A stretch of DNA of 64,000 nt from Axinella damicornis (lineage: Eukaryota; Porifera; Demospongiae; Axinellida; Axinellidae): positions 10,489,663 to 10,553,662 of the forward strand of contig OZ007515.1 in NCBI GenBank assembly GCA_963931865.1. Direction: 5' to 3'. The notes under the pieces are model-generated. The model saw only the letters and a list, made by a program, of their open reading frames with translations. It was not told the DNA's origin and made no database searches. Below, in pieces: positions 23,171-36,145 of the stretch (the first letter of the stretch is position 1; each line of letters opens with the position of its first letter). Both the position numbers and the translations under genes were made by a program.

Positions 23171-23404
23171 CACAACAAATCTATTATAATTATATAGGAG
23201 GCTGGAAGTAGCCTCGTGATGCATGTACAGATTTCACTGCTAAAGATTACAAGGAAGGTACACTATGTACAAGGTGCTACACATAATTATGTAGCTAAAT
23301 TTGTCGAACCAATAATTATACTGAAAGCACCCCAGTGATTCTTGTGAGTGTATGTTGGAATCATACTTATGCACCTGTACTCTTGCAATCTTAGTTTTCC
23401 TCAG

Positions 23405-24016
23405 ATATAATGGCATCAGGTGATCCACTGGTGTCCCTCAGAAGGGAGGTGGGGGTCTCCTACAAAGCAATAGAAGACAATGACTTGCAACTGGAACACC
23501 GTACCAGAAAGAAGAGAGAACTAGAAGCTGATCGAACTGAAATGCGACACAACAGTGAAATTGCACAGAAGTTCACAAAAATGCTAAAAGATGACAAAAA
23601 GTCCCTTCAGCAGAAGTTGGAGAAGAAAGAGAAGGAGATTGCGACTCTTCATGCCAAGGAACTTGAGTATGAAAGGAAAATTGGAAAATTAGAAGTCAAG
23701 CTCGCTACAGCTGGTACAACGAAGCAGAAGTACAAAGAAAAGTTGAGAACTCTCAAACAGAAAAAGGAGGAGCTGGTGGAGTGTATTGAGGCCAAGCAGA
23801 GAGAAGTGGATGCATTATCCAAGGATATGAAGAAGCTGACAATGAAACTTGAGGGTGCCAAAAGGGAACTGTCATTCGCTCAGAGTCAGCTAGAACAGAA
23901 GAGTGCCCAGCTGGATGAATTTCAGCGAGAGCTCGAGTTGGTTCAAGATCAGCGAGACAAATTGGAGAAACAGCTGAAAGTGCAAGAGAAGGCCCTGGAA
24001 GAAGCACTGGCCGCTA
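23405..24016 (+). CDS. Coiled-coil protein 2 (3' end spliced or truncated)
   Basis: ATG at 23410 opens the same coiled coil as at 13.4 and 38.6 kb (MASGDPLVSLRREVGVS, then heptad-rich sequence). It ends at GCCGCTA followed by GTATGTATATAAAG, a strong phase-1 donor. Reading through gives only 10 more residues before a stop, so this form lacks the long tail of copies 1 and 3 unless spliced. The next phase-1-compatible exon downstream is 24917-25066. A coiled-coil to CARD-like transcript is possible but unproven. Confidence 0.65.
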
Positions 24017-24305
24017 GTATGTATATAAAGCTAAGTATACTTATAACCTAAAGGTATACAGAATGCATGTTCAATGTAGCTAGCTACTTGCTGTATATGG
24101 ATTAGCACTGAAAATAGAGTGTTCATCCAGATAGTATTAGTTGGAGGTGAAGTATATTCTATAGTGGGCGGGTCAATTGGTATCAGGTTGTGACTGCTAC
24201 TCAAGTTCTGTTTCTGTATTCTAGCTACATAAAATATGTGCTTGTCAGAGTTTACACTAGTACAGGATAAGGACACAGTTACATAGTTCATGCTCAACAC
24301 ACTAT

Positions 24306-24800
24306 TACACTCCTGGTAGGGGAAAAATTGTGCCGCGTAATGTAATGAAACCTCATAGCTCACAGGTAAGGCCTACAAAGATTCTGACTACACCGTCGTG
24401 ATCGCTATCATGCAGTTAGACAAACGCATAATAATTGTGCTGAAACTCACCTTGGTGGTGGAGATACAAGCGCTTTTGTCGTGCCGTCGGCCACCATTGC
24501 TCGATCGCTCTCTTAGACGTTGGTTGCACTACAGTCTTACGAAGGCCCCACAAACATTCTGACCACACAGCCGTAATCGCTGTCGTTCACTGACGCTTAT
24601 ATGCCAAAACTCACCCGTGCTGCAAAGTTGTAAGTGCTGTAATAACTTTGTGTCTTCCCTTTGGCCGCCATTGCATTGCGTGATCGACAGAGCGTGGTTG
24701 CCACGTGGCATGTGCGTTAATTGGAACTAACTGCGATACTTGCGCTACGGCGAGTCGCAACCGGGGTTACAACGGCTACCAGGAGTGCGGTTGCCCCTCG
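24306..24800. mobile_element. TIR element, ACTCCTGGTAG family
   Basis: The left end is ACACTCCTGGTAGGGGAAAA and the right end is the inverse of CGAGGGGCAACCGCACTCCT. The same element occurs inverted at 35592-36092 and as nested copies at 36445-38212. Confidence 0.7.
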
Positions 24801-24916
24801 AATGGGATCAAGTTATATGGAGAAAACACAAGGTCCTTAAAACATTTATGGCATTGCATGTAGATATGTTCTTACGACATTCATGTTCACAAATAGCGGG
24901 GCTACCTCATCCACAG

Positions 24917-27900
24917 CTAGTATTCCAGTCACAACAGTGCAAGTCCCAACTCAGCAGTCAGTTTTACGCTCCTCTGGCCAACAGCCTGGAGCACAGATGT
25001 TGAATACCGCACAGCTTATGGTTGGTGGGGAAGGGACCATAGGAGAGAGCATGTGCAGTCACAATGGTGAGTTGTCTAAATTGGGCGGTGAAAATCTTTT
25101 GCATGAAGAAAGTGTATGGCATGCGTGTAATTATGTCGACCCAAGGATAATGTTTCTGGAACTCCAGCTTCTGTTCAAGGATGTTTTTTTTTCTTTTTTT
25201 TTTCTTTTTTTTTTCTATAAAACTTTATGCAAATGCACAGGACATAGTGAATAGTGAAAAACACTAATACAAGCACATGCCCATACAAACTATACTAGAT
25301 GAACAAGGTTCTTAAATGTATATATAGAGGGTGCAGAAGTAATAGAGTCAGGTAATGTATTCCACAGGGAAGTTACATACGGGAAAAAGGAATAATTGGG
25401 GCAAGCGTGAGCGAGCCCCACATAGACGAGTTTGCTGCAAATTTTCTATATATAATATTATATTTATATATATATATATTTATATATATATATCGTACGT
25501 CGTGCCGTAAATCACTTCCTGCTCGTATTTTGCGTGTTCTTGCGTCATGCGTTATTTCCAAACTGAGTTCACTTCCTGCTCGTGCGTTGATATCGTCCAA
25601 CTGAGACGCGAACTATGAACAGTCTACCTCAGCAAGGCCTTGCAAGGATGGAGACTATAGTGGGGTGGTGAGTGGCTAAAGCATTAAATTTCATGAAGAC
25701 GGGGAAAGCGCTTCAGTGAGACCAAGGGAGGTGATCCTCCTTGAACTCACAATCCCCTATAACTCGCCGGAGTCCCTTTCAAATGCTAAGCCATGCAACT
25801 GCTCAGAGGATGGGAAGTTGACTGCCCTGCACACGGTAACACTAAACTCACTGTGACCAGTCATGACAGATCTGGCATCAGCAGAGAACGAGGAAGTCAT
25901 CCTCGGTGGCAACAACAGAGACAGAGACCGCTCCTGGACCTACCTGCCAGACTGCTTCAACGCTGTGAAGTGCATGCACGAGTGTCATAACTTCTGGTGT
26001 GATCTGTGTCGTTAAGTTGTGTTATGCTCCCCATCAGACTCACATTCTGATGACATGCACATGCAACTGCTCCATGCATATTCAGCACAATGTCATGCAA
26101 CTGTTCCATGCAAATTCAGCACCTGCATGTAACTCGCTCACGCTCGCCCCACAATGTCCTGCATTCCCCTAGTAGAAACAATTTGTGTGAGCACTGAATT
26201 GAACAAGGGATGCGGCACTGAAGTGCCGAGACACAGTGCTGGATGCGTAGGTACGGGCGTACGTGGTACGTACGTACGCACGTGGTACGTACGTCGCTTT
26301 TCGCAATGCGCCCGCGCAAGTGCTGCATGCTCTACACTCTTAATAGGGTGTCAAATGTATTTATAGCCTGCAAGTAGATCTTCAAAAGTGATTATGGGTT
26401 TGCATGGCTGCTCATGAATCCTCTTACCAAGACTGCTGCTTAATTCAGGACAATGAATATTCACTCATCCAGTGTGCTGTACTCAGCCATCCCAAGTGCA
26501 TACTAACTCACTCAGCTCTAGCTAGCTAGCTATATAGATAAGTGCTGAAAGAATTGGCCAAGGTGTTGACTAAACATCAAGCCCAGACACGACCATACTG
26601 CTTTCACCCTTTGGGTGAACATTCCTGACCCACCCTTTGCTCACACAGAACCTCCAAGGATATTGACGCTCACTTAAGCTGAAAGTCTCATAGCTAACAG
26701 GTTTTGCAGTCATAATAAAGGGTTAAGCAGCTGCCATGTCCTCTGCATGATTCTAGCTGATACCAAGTCGTGCCGAGACACATCAAGTCTTTTAAAGACT
26801 CACTTGTTAGTTACTAAAACTATGGCCTCATACCCAGATCGTACTGAGTAAGCTGGGGCTATAGTGTTTGTTGGAAATCTGAAATACAATGTACAATGAT
26901 CAGCCTTCTGCAAAAGTCTGCACCAGAACAAAAGTATATTTTGAGCACAGTGAAAGAATGGTTGTAGCTATTTTCACATCCAGCAAGTGGAGAGCAGTAG
27001 ATACCTTATAAATATCACATGGCATGTTTCATGTATACTCTGACTCCTGTCATGTTTATAGCACTAAAAATAATGTTCCTCAGTGAACAGAGAACAAGGC
27101 TTACTAATAGCTATATATGTACCTCACTATAATGCTTTGCTTCTGAAGGCTCTGCCATCTTAACTGCCACCATAAACATGCAGTGACCTGGCTGCTTTGC
27201 ATATTCACCGTTACTCCACTTTTTCAGATACTGGTGTACCAGTTACTCTCCCTCCCAACCCCACTACTACCACCCAGCCCGAATGCCTTTCAGAGCGAAC
27301 TATTATCATTACTGCATCAGCTGCAGCTGGGTCTGCAGTGATAATAGCTCTCCTCATTCTGTGTGCACTTCTCTTCTACAAGATTATCAGGATGAGATCT
27401 AGGGCATCTTGGAGTAAATCTCAGAGGAAAGACATTCTGGCAGAAATTAGAGCAAGTAACGACTTAGAGTTTAAACGGGACCTGTTGGAGTCCCTCAAGA
27501 CCATTAAACCAGACTCAGGAGATCTTGAATCCAAAAGTGGATCAGAGAAAGAAGAGGGGGAAACTTCTGAACTTGCAGAGGATGCTATTACTGAGAGTAC
27601 AGCTGTGAACAGTACTAGTGGTATGGAGTAGCCTCGTTCCCAGGTTCCTCCCCAGCTTTTTGTCGCATACAACAGTATACATATATACTACAGTATGTGA
27701 CAAAAAGCTGGGGAGGAGCCTAGGAACGAAGCAAGTATGGAGAGTGTAGAACAGGAGCTAGGGTAAAACCCAAACCTTGAGCACAAACACTGGACAGACC
27801 AGAATAGCCATTCAATGTTGTAAAGAACAGTGCCTGCTACAAATCTCTTCCCATCACACATGCATACCCTACCACAGTAGCAAGAGCTTACTATTACAAT

Positions 27901-28595
27901 AACCACTCTTCGGTTGGGTTGGTTACTTTATTGCAGGTAGTGCGTTAAGTTTTAGCAATTAAATTGCATGTATGCCGTCCACTGATTGACGTATTAGTAT
28001 GGGCTCAGTGAACTCTCCACCATCTGTCTATACAGGTATTCAGGATCCTGAAGTACAAACTAATGGGAAGTTGGTTTCTGGCAAGCACAGCCCAGAGTAC
28101 AATGTGTTTCAGGAAAATTATGGCAAGCTTTCTATGATTATGTTAGATCTTGTGCCTCCAAATGACCTTGCAAACAAGCTTTATGCTGCTCAGTTGATTG
28201 GTGAGAATCTCAAGCAAGAAACCAACAGAGATGAGGCTAAACGTATTGACAAACTGCTGAATGCAGTGCATAGCCAGATTGAGTGCAACTATACAGCGTT
28301 TCAGAAGTTAATCGAAGTTCTTGAAGAATATATGCAGTTGGAGGAGCTATTGAAGCTTTTGAGGAGTAAGTTACATAATTAAATGCCACTTAGCCGCACA
28401 CAATTAGTGGGAGTGCTGGAAACAGATTGGAAGTGAAGCTGTATACACTTGTTGAAATTTCACATCTATACACATGCACATGTACACCTTTCTATGTTAG
28501 TTGCATTGGAAATCAAACAGACAGGAAAAATGAGAATTGCAGCTGATGGAGGATTTGATGACGATGAGAATGCATGGAAGGAGACTACTTTGTGA
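24917..28595 (+). CDS. Transmembrane protein with CARD-like domain (chimeric, 5' incomplete)
   Basis: Exon 24917-25066 is a close copy of the 50-residue linker exon of the first gene. Exon 27228-27620 encodes a Thr/Pro stalk, a membrane helix (IIITASAAAGSAVIIALLIL) and a Lys/Glu tail. Exon 28036-28365 is the second CARD-like domain (NDLANKLYAAQLIG, ACKRID-like helix region, MQLEELLKLLRS). Exon 28501-28595 is a short acidic tail ending ETTL. From 27228 on, all joins are phase 1 and the frame closes exactly (272 codons). In the first gene the linker exon follows the membrane exon; here it precedes it, so whether 24917 belongs is doubtful. No Ig exon was found upstream. Confidence 0.65.
25067..27227. 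other. Long intron or intergenic DNA with simple repeats
   Basis: Contains a T-run (25184-25215), an AT microsatellite (about 25446-25493) and an ACGT-rich stretch (about 26250-26295). No domain-bearing frame was seen. Confidence 0.5.
27629..27734. mobile_element. 106-bp fold-back element just inside an intron donor
   Basis: TAGCCTCGTTCCCAGG start and inverse end, hairpin core CCCCAGCTTTTTGTC/GACAAAAAGCTGGGG. GTATGGAG is duplicated (27621-27628 and 27735-27742). The insertion lies directly after the GTATGG donor of the membrane exon; unspliced reading hits TAG at its first base. Confidence 0.85.
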
Positions 28596-29571
28596 ACCCA
28601 CGACTCAGTTACTAGTATTACAATGTATTCCAAAAAAAATAACAACTACATTAAAGCCAACAATTACATGTAGATCTAGGAACTATACTGTAAGTGTATG
28701 TACTTTCCTCCATGTTGAGCTAGGCAAGTGTTTTTCTTAGAGTTTGCCAAAAATTATTCTATAGCTACTCTACTATGTGTACGTTACGTACACACGTAAC
28801 ACAGTGCACAGAATGCTGAACATAATATACTGGTAGTTATTCACTTTGCAATGTTCTTACACAATGCATTTGATTGTACTGTTGTGGTTTATGCACTTTT
28901 TCCACCCATATATGTAACTACATGCTTGTGGTGCTGTATACGATTTTCTATGGCCTAACTATAGCTATGTACCAAAGTTTGGCCATTCTACCTATTTGTT
29001 GTGAAAAGTGCCAGATTGGGTAAACTTAATCCACATGATAAAGTAGCTCAAAATCCAATTCACTCAGGCCTAACCTGATCAAAGACTCCGGCCCACTTTC
29101 AATGCTTAAATTCTCAATGTTACCTTCATACATTGAAATTATGTAACTGCCTTAATTATCTTCATACATTGAGATTTCGAATTCACTCTTCATACACTGA
29201 AACTCATTGTAACCACTCCTTCACTGTAATTGACATTCCAAACCAGTCTGCATGCATACCGAGCACCTGGAACAAAGCTACATAGCTAGATGAAGTGCAG
29301 TGCAACTGTATGTATATGAGAGCAAAGCATGTGGCACACTGATCCAGCACACCAGCTGAATATACTGGTAGCTATTCGCTTTGCAAGTTCTTCCACAATG
29401 CATTGATTGTACTGTACATTGTGCTTTGTGCACTAATCCTTGCAAAGATGTCTGTCTCCTCTCATTCAAGTGGCCAGAAAACAAGGCCAACTGGAATTAG
29501 CTGGGAAGTGTAATGATATGTTCCAGTACAATCTTTTAGTTGTGGTCTTATCTTAGCTAATTGCATCAAAA

Positions 29572-29643
<72 letters not shown>

Positions 29644-30419
29644 TGAACAAAACTGATTAAGACCTGTAAAAACATGAATTCTAGCTAACAATAGAACTAT
29701 GTCGTAGAGACTCAGTTCTATGTTAGGCTAGCCTGGGAGGCCTTCAGCTGCAACACACCACAAATTGTACAGAAACCAAATAACAATTCTTTATGCAGAT
29801 GCACGCAGACAAGGCTGATGTCATACAGAAAAAAAAACTGGGCAAACATGCAGAAAAACTGGGAGTCAGATTCAGTCCAAGATCCAAGTTCATGGCCATC
29901 CCTCTGGAGGTTCTGTCCTTGATACGGATGGCTTCCATCACTCTGCATCTGCAGCTTCCCAGTCCATTGCATGAAGAGTGGTTTTGCGTGAACAGCTAGG
30001 CCATGCATTCTCAGTGTTGCCTCTCTTAACAGCATACATGATAGGCCTAGTATTTGTGTTCTGTCAGCCTCTTCATGAGGGTCCTATATACCATGGCAGT
30101 CTTGTCAACATCTTAGCATTGCTTGGGTGCATAGGATGTGTAATATATACTGGAGAAATAAGAAGTCAGCAGCTCAAAACCTACATACGAGTATAAGATG
30201 GAGAAGGAAATACTTAGTAGCTGTCTATAAGAGGAGACAGCATGCAGGAAGCTGTAATGGAAGACCAGATGTAAACTTCGAGACCAGTAAAACAGTTCAT
30301 TGTGCCATCTGGTTCAAATTGTTCACCGCTGCCACCAGTTGTAATCAAACTGTGATCAAACATGAATGACACGTTACAACTACAATACACAGGAATCTAA
30401 ATCAACGGATACCGTATTC
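28596..30419. other. Intergenic DNA
   Basis: Includes a TG microsatellite (29575-29642) and a possible retroelement fragment on the minus strand. Otherwise nothing supported. Confidence 0.5.
29744..29975 (-). pseudogene. Possible retroelement C-terminal fragment
   Basis: The minus-strand frame reads CRVMEAIRIKDRTSRGMAMN then LDLGLNLTPSF. This resembles the tail of GIY-YIG-type endonucleases carried by Penelope-like elements (E-A-I-x-I ... M-N-x-D-x-G-L-x-L-x-P). It is short, without flanking open frame, and assigned by pattern only. Confidence 0.3.
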
Positions 30420-30965
30420 TATTACAGTCTTTCCCTCGGATGTAATTAATGGTATCAAATATCTAACTGGTGTCCTTCAGAAGGGAGATGGAAGTTGTAG
30501 TGTTTTTAGAACTGGCAGGCTGGAAATACTGCTCTGTGTTACAATCAGAATGAAACAGCTGGGACTAATCATACAAGGAGACGACATTCACAAACCAGAC
30601 ATCATTGTAGCTAACATTGAATACAATGTCAACACTGTTCACATTGTGTCCATTCAGGTTATCCCATCATTTTCTGTGATGAGAAATTAATTATTTCCTC
30701 CCTCGGATCATTAATCATCAGTTCACTTTCTTTCCCTCTTTACAGAATCTCCTACAGCCTCTACAGTTATAATTATTAAGCTCCTGGATTTGGTGTTAGA
30801 GCTGAAAGAAGTTGGGTGGGCTAGAGATGGGAGTTCATATACACACCATGAAAAGTATTCATTGCCAATATGCAGTGCATGGGGAGGAAATGTGTATGAT
30901 TGTCAACCTGGTTGGACAGCCATGTAGAGGAGCCCACCTGGGCTGAGGTGGTATCAGCTGTAGCT
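30420..30965 (+). pseudogene. Truncated death-domain type B copy with its flank
   Basis: The flank at 30440-30740 matches those of the intact type B genes. From 30746 the exon starts normally (AATCTCCTACAGCC) but has internal deletions, a frameshift and loss of the 3' part. At about 30965 it joins sequence like 7050 onward. Confidence 0.7.
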
Positions 30966-32293
30966 AGCTGCTATGTATGGTGAGAGGGTAACCACTGCGG
31001 TGTCACCCTTGTAATGAGGGTGAGTTGGAAGGTCTGGTTGTGCATTTATCCACCGTCATTTTGTTGAGAGAGCTGGCTACGTTAAAATCAATCAGTTCAT
31101 TCTTTGGCTGTGAATCCCATCCTGTCATAATGTGGTGAGAGTTTGAGCGCTCGGAAATTGCTGTATGTTAATTAATTTTCCCTACGCATCATAGCAGCCA
31201 AATGAGCCTGGAGAATATCATAATGGAGGTTTAATATTAGGCTCTTCCACTTAACAATCGGTAATTGCCGGGCAAGCCATAAAACCTGGAATGGAAACAA
31301 TGAAATGGAAAGGAAACTGGAAACCACACCCTATCAGTCAGAGCGTGCCTGTTAATAAAAGTTTCTCGTGCTGGAAATTAGCAATTATTAAATCCTCCCA
31401 AGGAAAACCAGCATGAGAATTAAGGTAAATGAAACCAGTGAGCAACTGTTAGCTACTTGAACAAAACTGTAGCTACCTACAAACACAAAAGTAGCTAGTT
31501 GATCCGCCAAAGGTCTGGATAACGAATAACCATTGTTCTGGTGATAACTTGGCTCCAACTTCTTGTGGAATTCCAATCTCAGCAGGATTAAAGGAAAGAC
31601 ATCAGATATGAAGATATGACAGATTGGCATGGTCAGGAGCTCCTGGCATGGTATATAGCCTGAACATTCCTCTAGATGCCTGCTGTCTTCCTGTTACAGC
31701 ATTGTAGTAGAGGTGCTGCTCCTTACGGACAAGAATGACGTTACTGCAGCCTGTACACACTCGAATGGGGTTTACCGTTAGCAACTTCACTCAACTGGCA
31801 ATCTAGCAAATTTACAGAGTGACATGATCACAACCCAACACGCGCATGTGCACAAGATGACCTTTGACCTACCTCGCGCGGTTCATTTCCGTTTGGTTTC
31901 CGTTTAGTTTCGTTTCCGGTTCACTGTTTCCGTTCCGGGTTGGTACTGTGTCGCCACGCAAGAATCTCAGTTCACACGAAGATTCTCATGCCTAAACGAG
32001 CCCTGCAATGGATACATCTCTGGTGCTAGGTGAGGATTTGCATAGCTGCATAGCTGCTGGGCAGCGTTGTGACAAAAAATGACAGATTGATCGTGTTCCC
32101 CATATTCCTTCTCTGAACCGCGTGGCCTGTTCGGTCGCCTAGCGCGTCTCTCGTTTCCAGTGGCTAGGCCCATGTAACATGATTAGCGTGCACCTCCCCG
32201 TCACTTCCTTAGCTAAAGATGCCAGTTTGTGGTAGTAGGTAATGCGTTAATAGCAGTCATCACTTTAATAATTAATATTATCCCTCTTTTCAG
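30966..32293. other. Unit 3 flank with an eroded transposon
   Basis: 30985-31250 matches 7060-7330. An imperfect inverted repeat (about 31285 to 31940, CCTGGAATGGAAACAATGAA at the left) resembles an eroded transposon. 31995-32230 matches the flank of the unit 1 death domain. Confidence 0.4.
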
Positions 32294-34118
32294 AATCTCC
32301 TACAGCTTCTGCAGTTATTGATCTCCTGGATTTGTTGCGAGAGCTGAAAGAAGTCGTTTGGTGGATGCGGCTTGGTCAGGAGATGGGAGTTCCTAAATGC
32401 ACGCTGGAAGGTATTCGTTGCCAGTACGCCATGTTTGGAGAGGACATGTGTATGACGGAAATGCTGTCAACCTGGTTGAACAGCCGTGTAGACAAGCCCA
32501 CCTGGACTGAGGTAGTGTCTGCTGTTTCTAGGGCAGGGAGCAAGAGGTTGGCCCAGAGGATTGCAGAGAAACATGGTGAATTTAATCATGGATAATAGAG
32601 CATGGGGAACTGGATTGGAAACGTGCGTTTACGGGATAGAATGCGGGTTTTGCATCTATGCCATTACCAGCCGTTACTGCATGAGGACTGTCAGAACTAG
32701 AAGATGTTATCTCACGTTGCATAGGTGGATCAATCGTACCGGTAGTCACTGTAAACACGCTACAGCAACAAGGGCCGTGTATTTCCCTTTGATGTTTGAT
32801 ACATGCCCTGGGAAGCCCCACTGTTCATTGTTTGTTCAACCTCTTGGTCGCTTGGTCGTAGCATTGTGAACGTCAAAAGTCACTGTATTTCACACAGATC
32901 AGTGGAGAATGTGGCTAAGCAGTCTGTAGTCCAGATCAACAGTTAAGAAGTAGCTAGTTATTCGCGCGTAAGCGCTATAGGTCTATGCGATAGATGGACG
33001 GTTGGCACAGAGCTTTCGGCTACTATCGCTTTGCTTCGTGCTGTAAGCACACTCTCGCGTGGCCAGAACCAACCACGGAGACCAGAAACTAACGGAGTTA
33101 GATCCTTACAGCTCACCTCACGTTCAGTCGTTTTGTCTTCAGTCCCTTTGCATTTAGGAGCACTAGGCTTCTCTCTTCGCTTTCCTTCTACGTTTAAACT
33201 GCTTTGACTATTAAACATCGAAGACGGCCCTTCTTCGTATTTCCAACGTGGGAGTCGTCCCGTTTTCGAAATCACTCGCTGTCACGCCATCTGTCATGGA
33301 ATATAGACCCAATACTCCTCGAGAATCGCGCAAACAACTAGCTACTTGCTTCTCAACGTTGATATCAATTACTATGCAGCCAGCTAGCTAGATATGAACT
33401 GAAGCTAGGCTAAACCGTGCTGCAGTATCACGCAAGCAGTTACCAAGGAGACTCCGTAGCAACCGTGCTGCAGTATGACGTAGCCACAGTAATTAACGTG
33501 AGATAAGCCAGTTAGATCACGCCTAGTCAGGATGTATCCAGTTTACAGTCACTCGCCCTCGGGCACTTCGCGCCCTCATGCTCGTCACCGTAAATCGGAT
33601 ACATCCATCCTAGGCGTGATATAATTATCTATAACATGCTTTGGCCAGTTCAAGACCAATCGAAAAGATGAGCCTCAGAATGGTTCCATGTGGCACCAGA
33701 GGTGAAACAGTACACAGGTATCACAATTTCAGGAATACGTCCATTTTTATTGACAGCTCAAGCATTGCTTTATCTACGACTCAGGAGCAAAACTTACCAC
33801 TTTGGGCATATGTACACCGGATGCCAATGGTAGAAGAGGCAAGCCCCAGAACAGTCCCTGTGCAGCACCAGAAAAAAAACTAGCGAAACCCGCATTCAAT
33901 CAAAGGCCGTGCCGTGCCAACACTCCATACATTAGGAATAGGGCGGCATACGCATTTCCAATCCAGTTCCCCGTGCTCTATTATCCATGGATTACTGTAT
34001 TGATACTGGTTATGACAGATATGTATAACGAATTTGTCTAATTATAGGTCTTCCTCTGGCTGCACTGACAGAAGCCAACACAGCTGTAGATCCAGGTCAG
34101 ACTAACCTAATTAGCTAG
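32294..34118 (+). CDS. Death-domain gene, type A, unit 3
   Basis: Exon 32294-32575 encodes the 94-codon type A domain (MRLGQEMGVPKC, STWLNSRV, KPTWTEVV, RLAQRIAEKHG). The last exon 34048-34118 (LPLAALTEANTAVDPGQ) ends in TAG. The 1.47-kb intron is almost entirely a transposon. No upstream coding exon is recognisable in this unit. Confidence 0.7.
32588..33989. mobile_element. 1.4-kb TIR transposon in a death-domain intron
   Basis: CATGGATAATAGAGCATGGG...GGAACTGGATTGGAAA at the left is repeated inverted at the right (ends CTCTATTATCCATG). It is a longer relative of 8826-9551. A minus-strand frame at 32958-33275 inside it has a plausible donor (GAG|GTGAGC) but no recognised domain. Confidence 0.75.
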
Positions 34119-35591
34119 TTATCAGGATGCTGCATGGGAGTGTGGGTAGGGAATAGCCTCCATGTGGTGTGTACAGATTTCACTGTAAAGAATGTACTAC
34201 TGTATAATATAATCTTCTAAAAATTCGTCATCCCTAATTGTTCGGCACCCCTTCACGCAAATGGAAGAAATTGTCTCTAATTTCCACAAGGGAATTCCCA
34301 AATATTTCGGAATTTAATCTCTAATTGTAATACGTTTTCGGCAGCTTGCCGTCCTGTCCGAGAGGCTTATATAAGCCAGTCAAGGAAAGAGATCGTTGAG
34401 TTCGGTGCTGTTTAAAGCACCAAGCGGTGAAAGCTCCAAGCTGTCACCAATGCACACGAGCCCCTGGTAGTCAACCGATCACTTCGACGTAGCTACATGC
34501 CACGTTGACCAGCTCATGGTGAAAGCCCTGCGCTGAAGTACACTCGCAAACCTCCGAGTCTTGCCCTGACCCTGAGAGTCAACACATATGAACATAGAAC
34601 GACACGGGGTGAGTACTGGGGGGTATCGATCGTACAGCCTGCCACACAGTTCAAGGTCGTTCGCTTCGTATGCTGACAATTCAGGCCGACGCAGGTGCTA
34701 GTCGAAAGTATGGAGTGTCAGGAAAGACTACGTACCTCGCTATAGCTGCTCGATCTTGTGACCTGAATCTCGAGTGGAAAAAACACAACTGACCGACCGT
34801 GGGCTAAACTTCTAATTATTCGGCACTTCTGCATTTTGGTACAAATTTTGCGATTTTACTTCTGATTATTTCGGCAAGGCTTGTGAATAATTAATAAATA
34901 CCTGCCGAATTTTTAGAAGATAAACGGTATACTATGCTCAAGCAAGCTGGTTGCTAGGCAAATTATTGCCAGCTTGATAGCTATATATAGTTAGCTACTG
35001 AGCTTTGACAAAGAGTTCATAACAATAAGAGTGTGCAACTGCCATATGGTATCCACTACCACCATTTAATATGAAGTAGACCAATCAGTGGTGAAGTAGT
35101 AGCAGCTCCTAAGTGTGAAATTGTGATTACTACCGAGTTTACACAGCCTATGTACATGTTGACCACACTGTTTGCCACATCATACTGGAGATGGTGGTAC
35201 GGCAGTTGCACACTCTTATTGTTATGAACTCTTGGCTCTGCAATGTGAGCCTTGGTGGGCTATAGAGTGGGTGGGGGTGTATGTAGTATGTAGGAATGTT
35301 ATGCATAATGAGTATACTGATGTAGTTTCTCTTGGATGCAAATGACTCACTGGTGTCCCGCATGCAGAAGGGAGATGGAAGTTGTAAGTGGTTTAGTTCA
35401 TTAGAACTGGCAGAATGATGGAAATACTGCTCTGTGTTACAATCACTTCACTAATCATACAAGGAGATGACATTCACAAACCAGACATCATTGTAACATT
35501 GAATACAATGTCAACATGTTCACATTGTGTCCATTCACTACAGAGGTTATCCCATCATTTTTCTGTGATGAGAATTAATTATACATTTGTC
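34119..35591. other. Intergenic DNA between death domains A3 and B3
   Basis: Contains the inverted-repeat element 34216-34922 and, from 35210, a flank homologous to 11640-12340. No supported coding exon. Confidence 0.45.
34216..34922. mobile_element. Inverted-repeat element, ATCTTCTAAAAATTCG termini
   Basis: ATCTTCTAAAAATTCG (left) and CCGAATTTTTAGAAGAT (right) bound about 700 bp. Flanks correspond to continuous sequence near 21860-21900. The GC-richer interior (34360-34760) is unidentified. Confidence 0.65.
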
Positions 35592-36092
35592 GAGGGGCAA
35601 CCGCACTCCTGGTAGCTGCGATGCAACCGGTTGCAACTCACTGGTAGCGCAAGCTAGATATCACAACTTAACGCACATGCCACGTGGCAACTGCGCTCAG
35701 TCGATCGTGGCGGCCAAAAGGAAGACAAGAAATTACTGCAGCGCTCACAACTTTGACAGCATGGTGAGTTTTGCCATGTAAGCGTCATTGAACGACAGCG
35801 ATCACGGCCGTGTGGTCAGAATCTTCGTGCGCCTTTCCTAAGAACGGTACTGCCACCGGAAGTCGAAGAGAGCGCTCGAGCAATGGCGGCCAACGGCAAG
35901 ACAAAAGCGTTCATATCTCTACCACCAAGGTGAGTTTCAGCAATTATTTTGATTTTGTGTCACTGCATCATAGCGATCACGACGGTGTAGTCAGAATCTT
36001 TGTAGGCCATTCCGAAATAGTCAAAGGTTTAGTAGATTATTTAGATTACATTACATTACGCGGCACAATTTTTCCCCTACCAGGAGTGTAAT
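35592..36092. mobile_element. TIR element, ACTCCTGGTAG family
   Basis: Starts GAGGGGCAACCGCACTCCTG and ends CCCCTACCAGGAGTGTAATA. It interrupts a flank that is continuous at 12335-12360 (TTTGTTAATCACTCCC). Confidence 0.75.
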
Positions 36093-36145
36093 AATCACTC
36101 CCTTAGATCATTAATCATCAGTTCACTTTCTTTCCCTCTTTACAG

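Noticed and set aside
32958..33275. Minus-strand first exon with GTGAGC donor
   Set aside because: Located inside a transposon, no downstream exon found and no known domain.
34340..34480. Possible small RNA gene after a TATATAAG box
   Set aside because: The region is inside an inverted-repeat element and I could not find a convincing conserved fold by eye.
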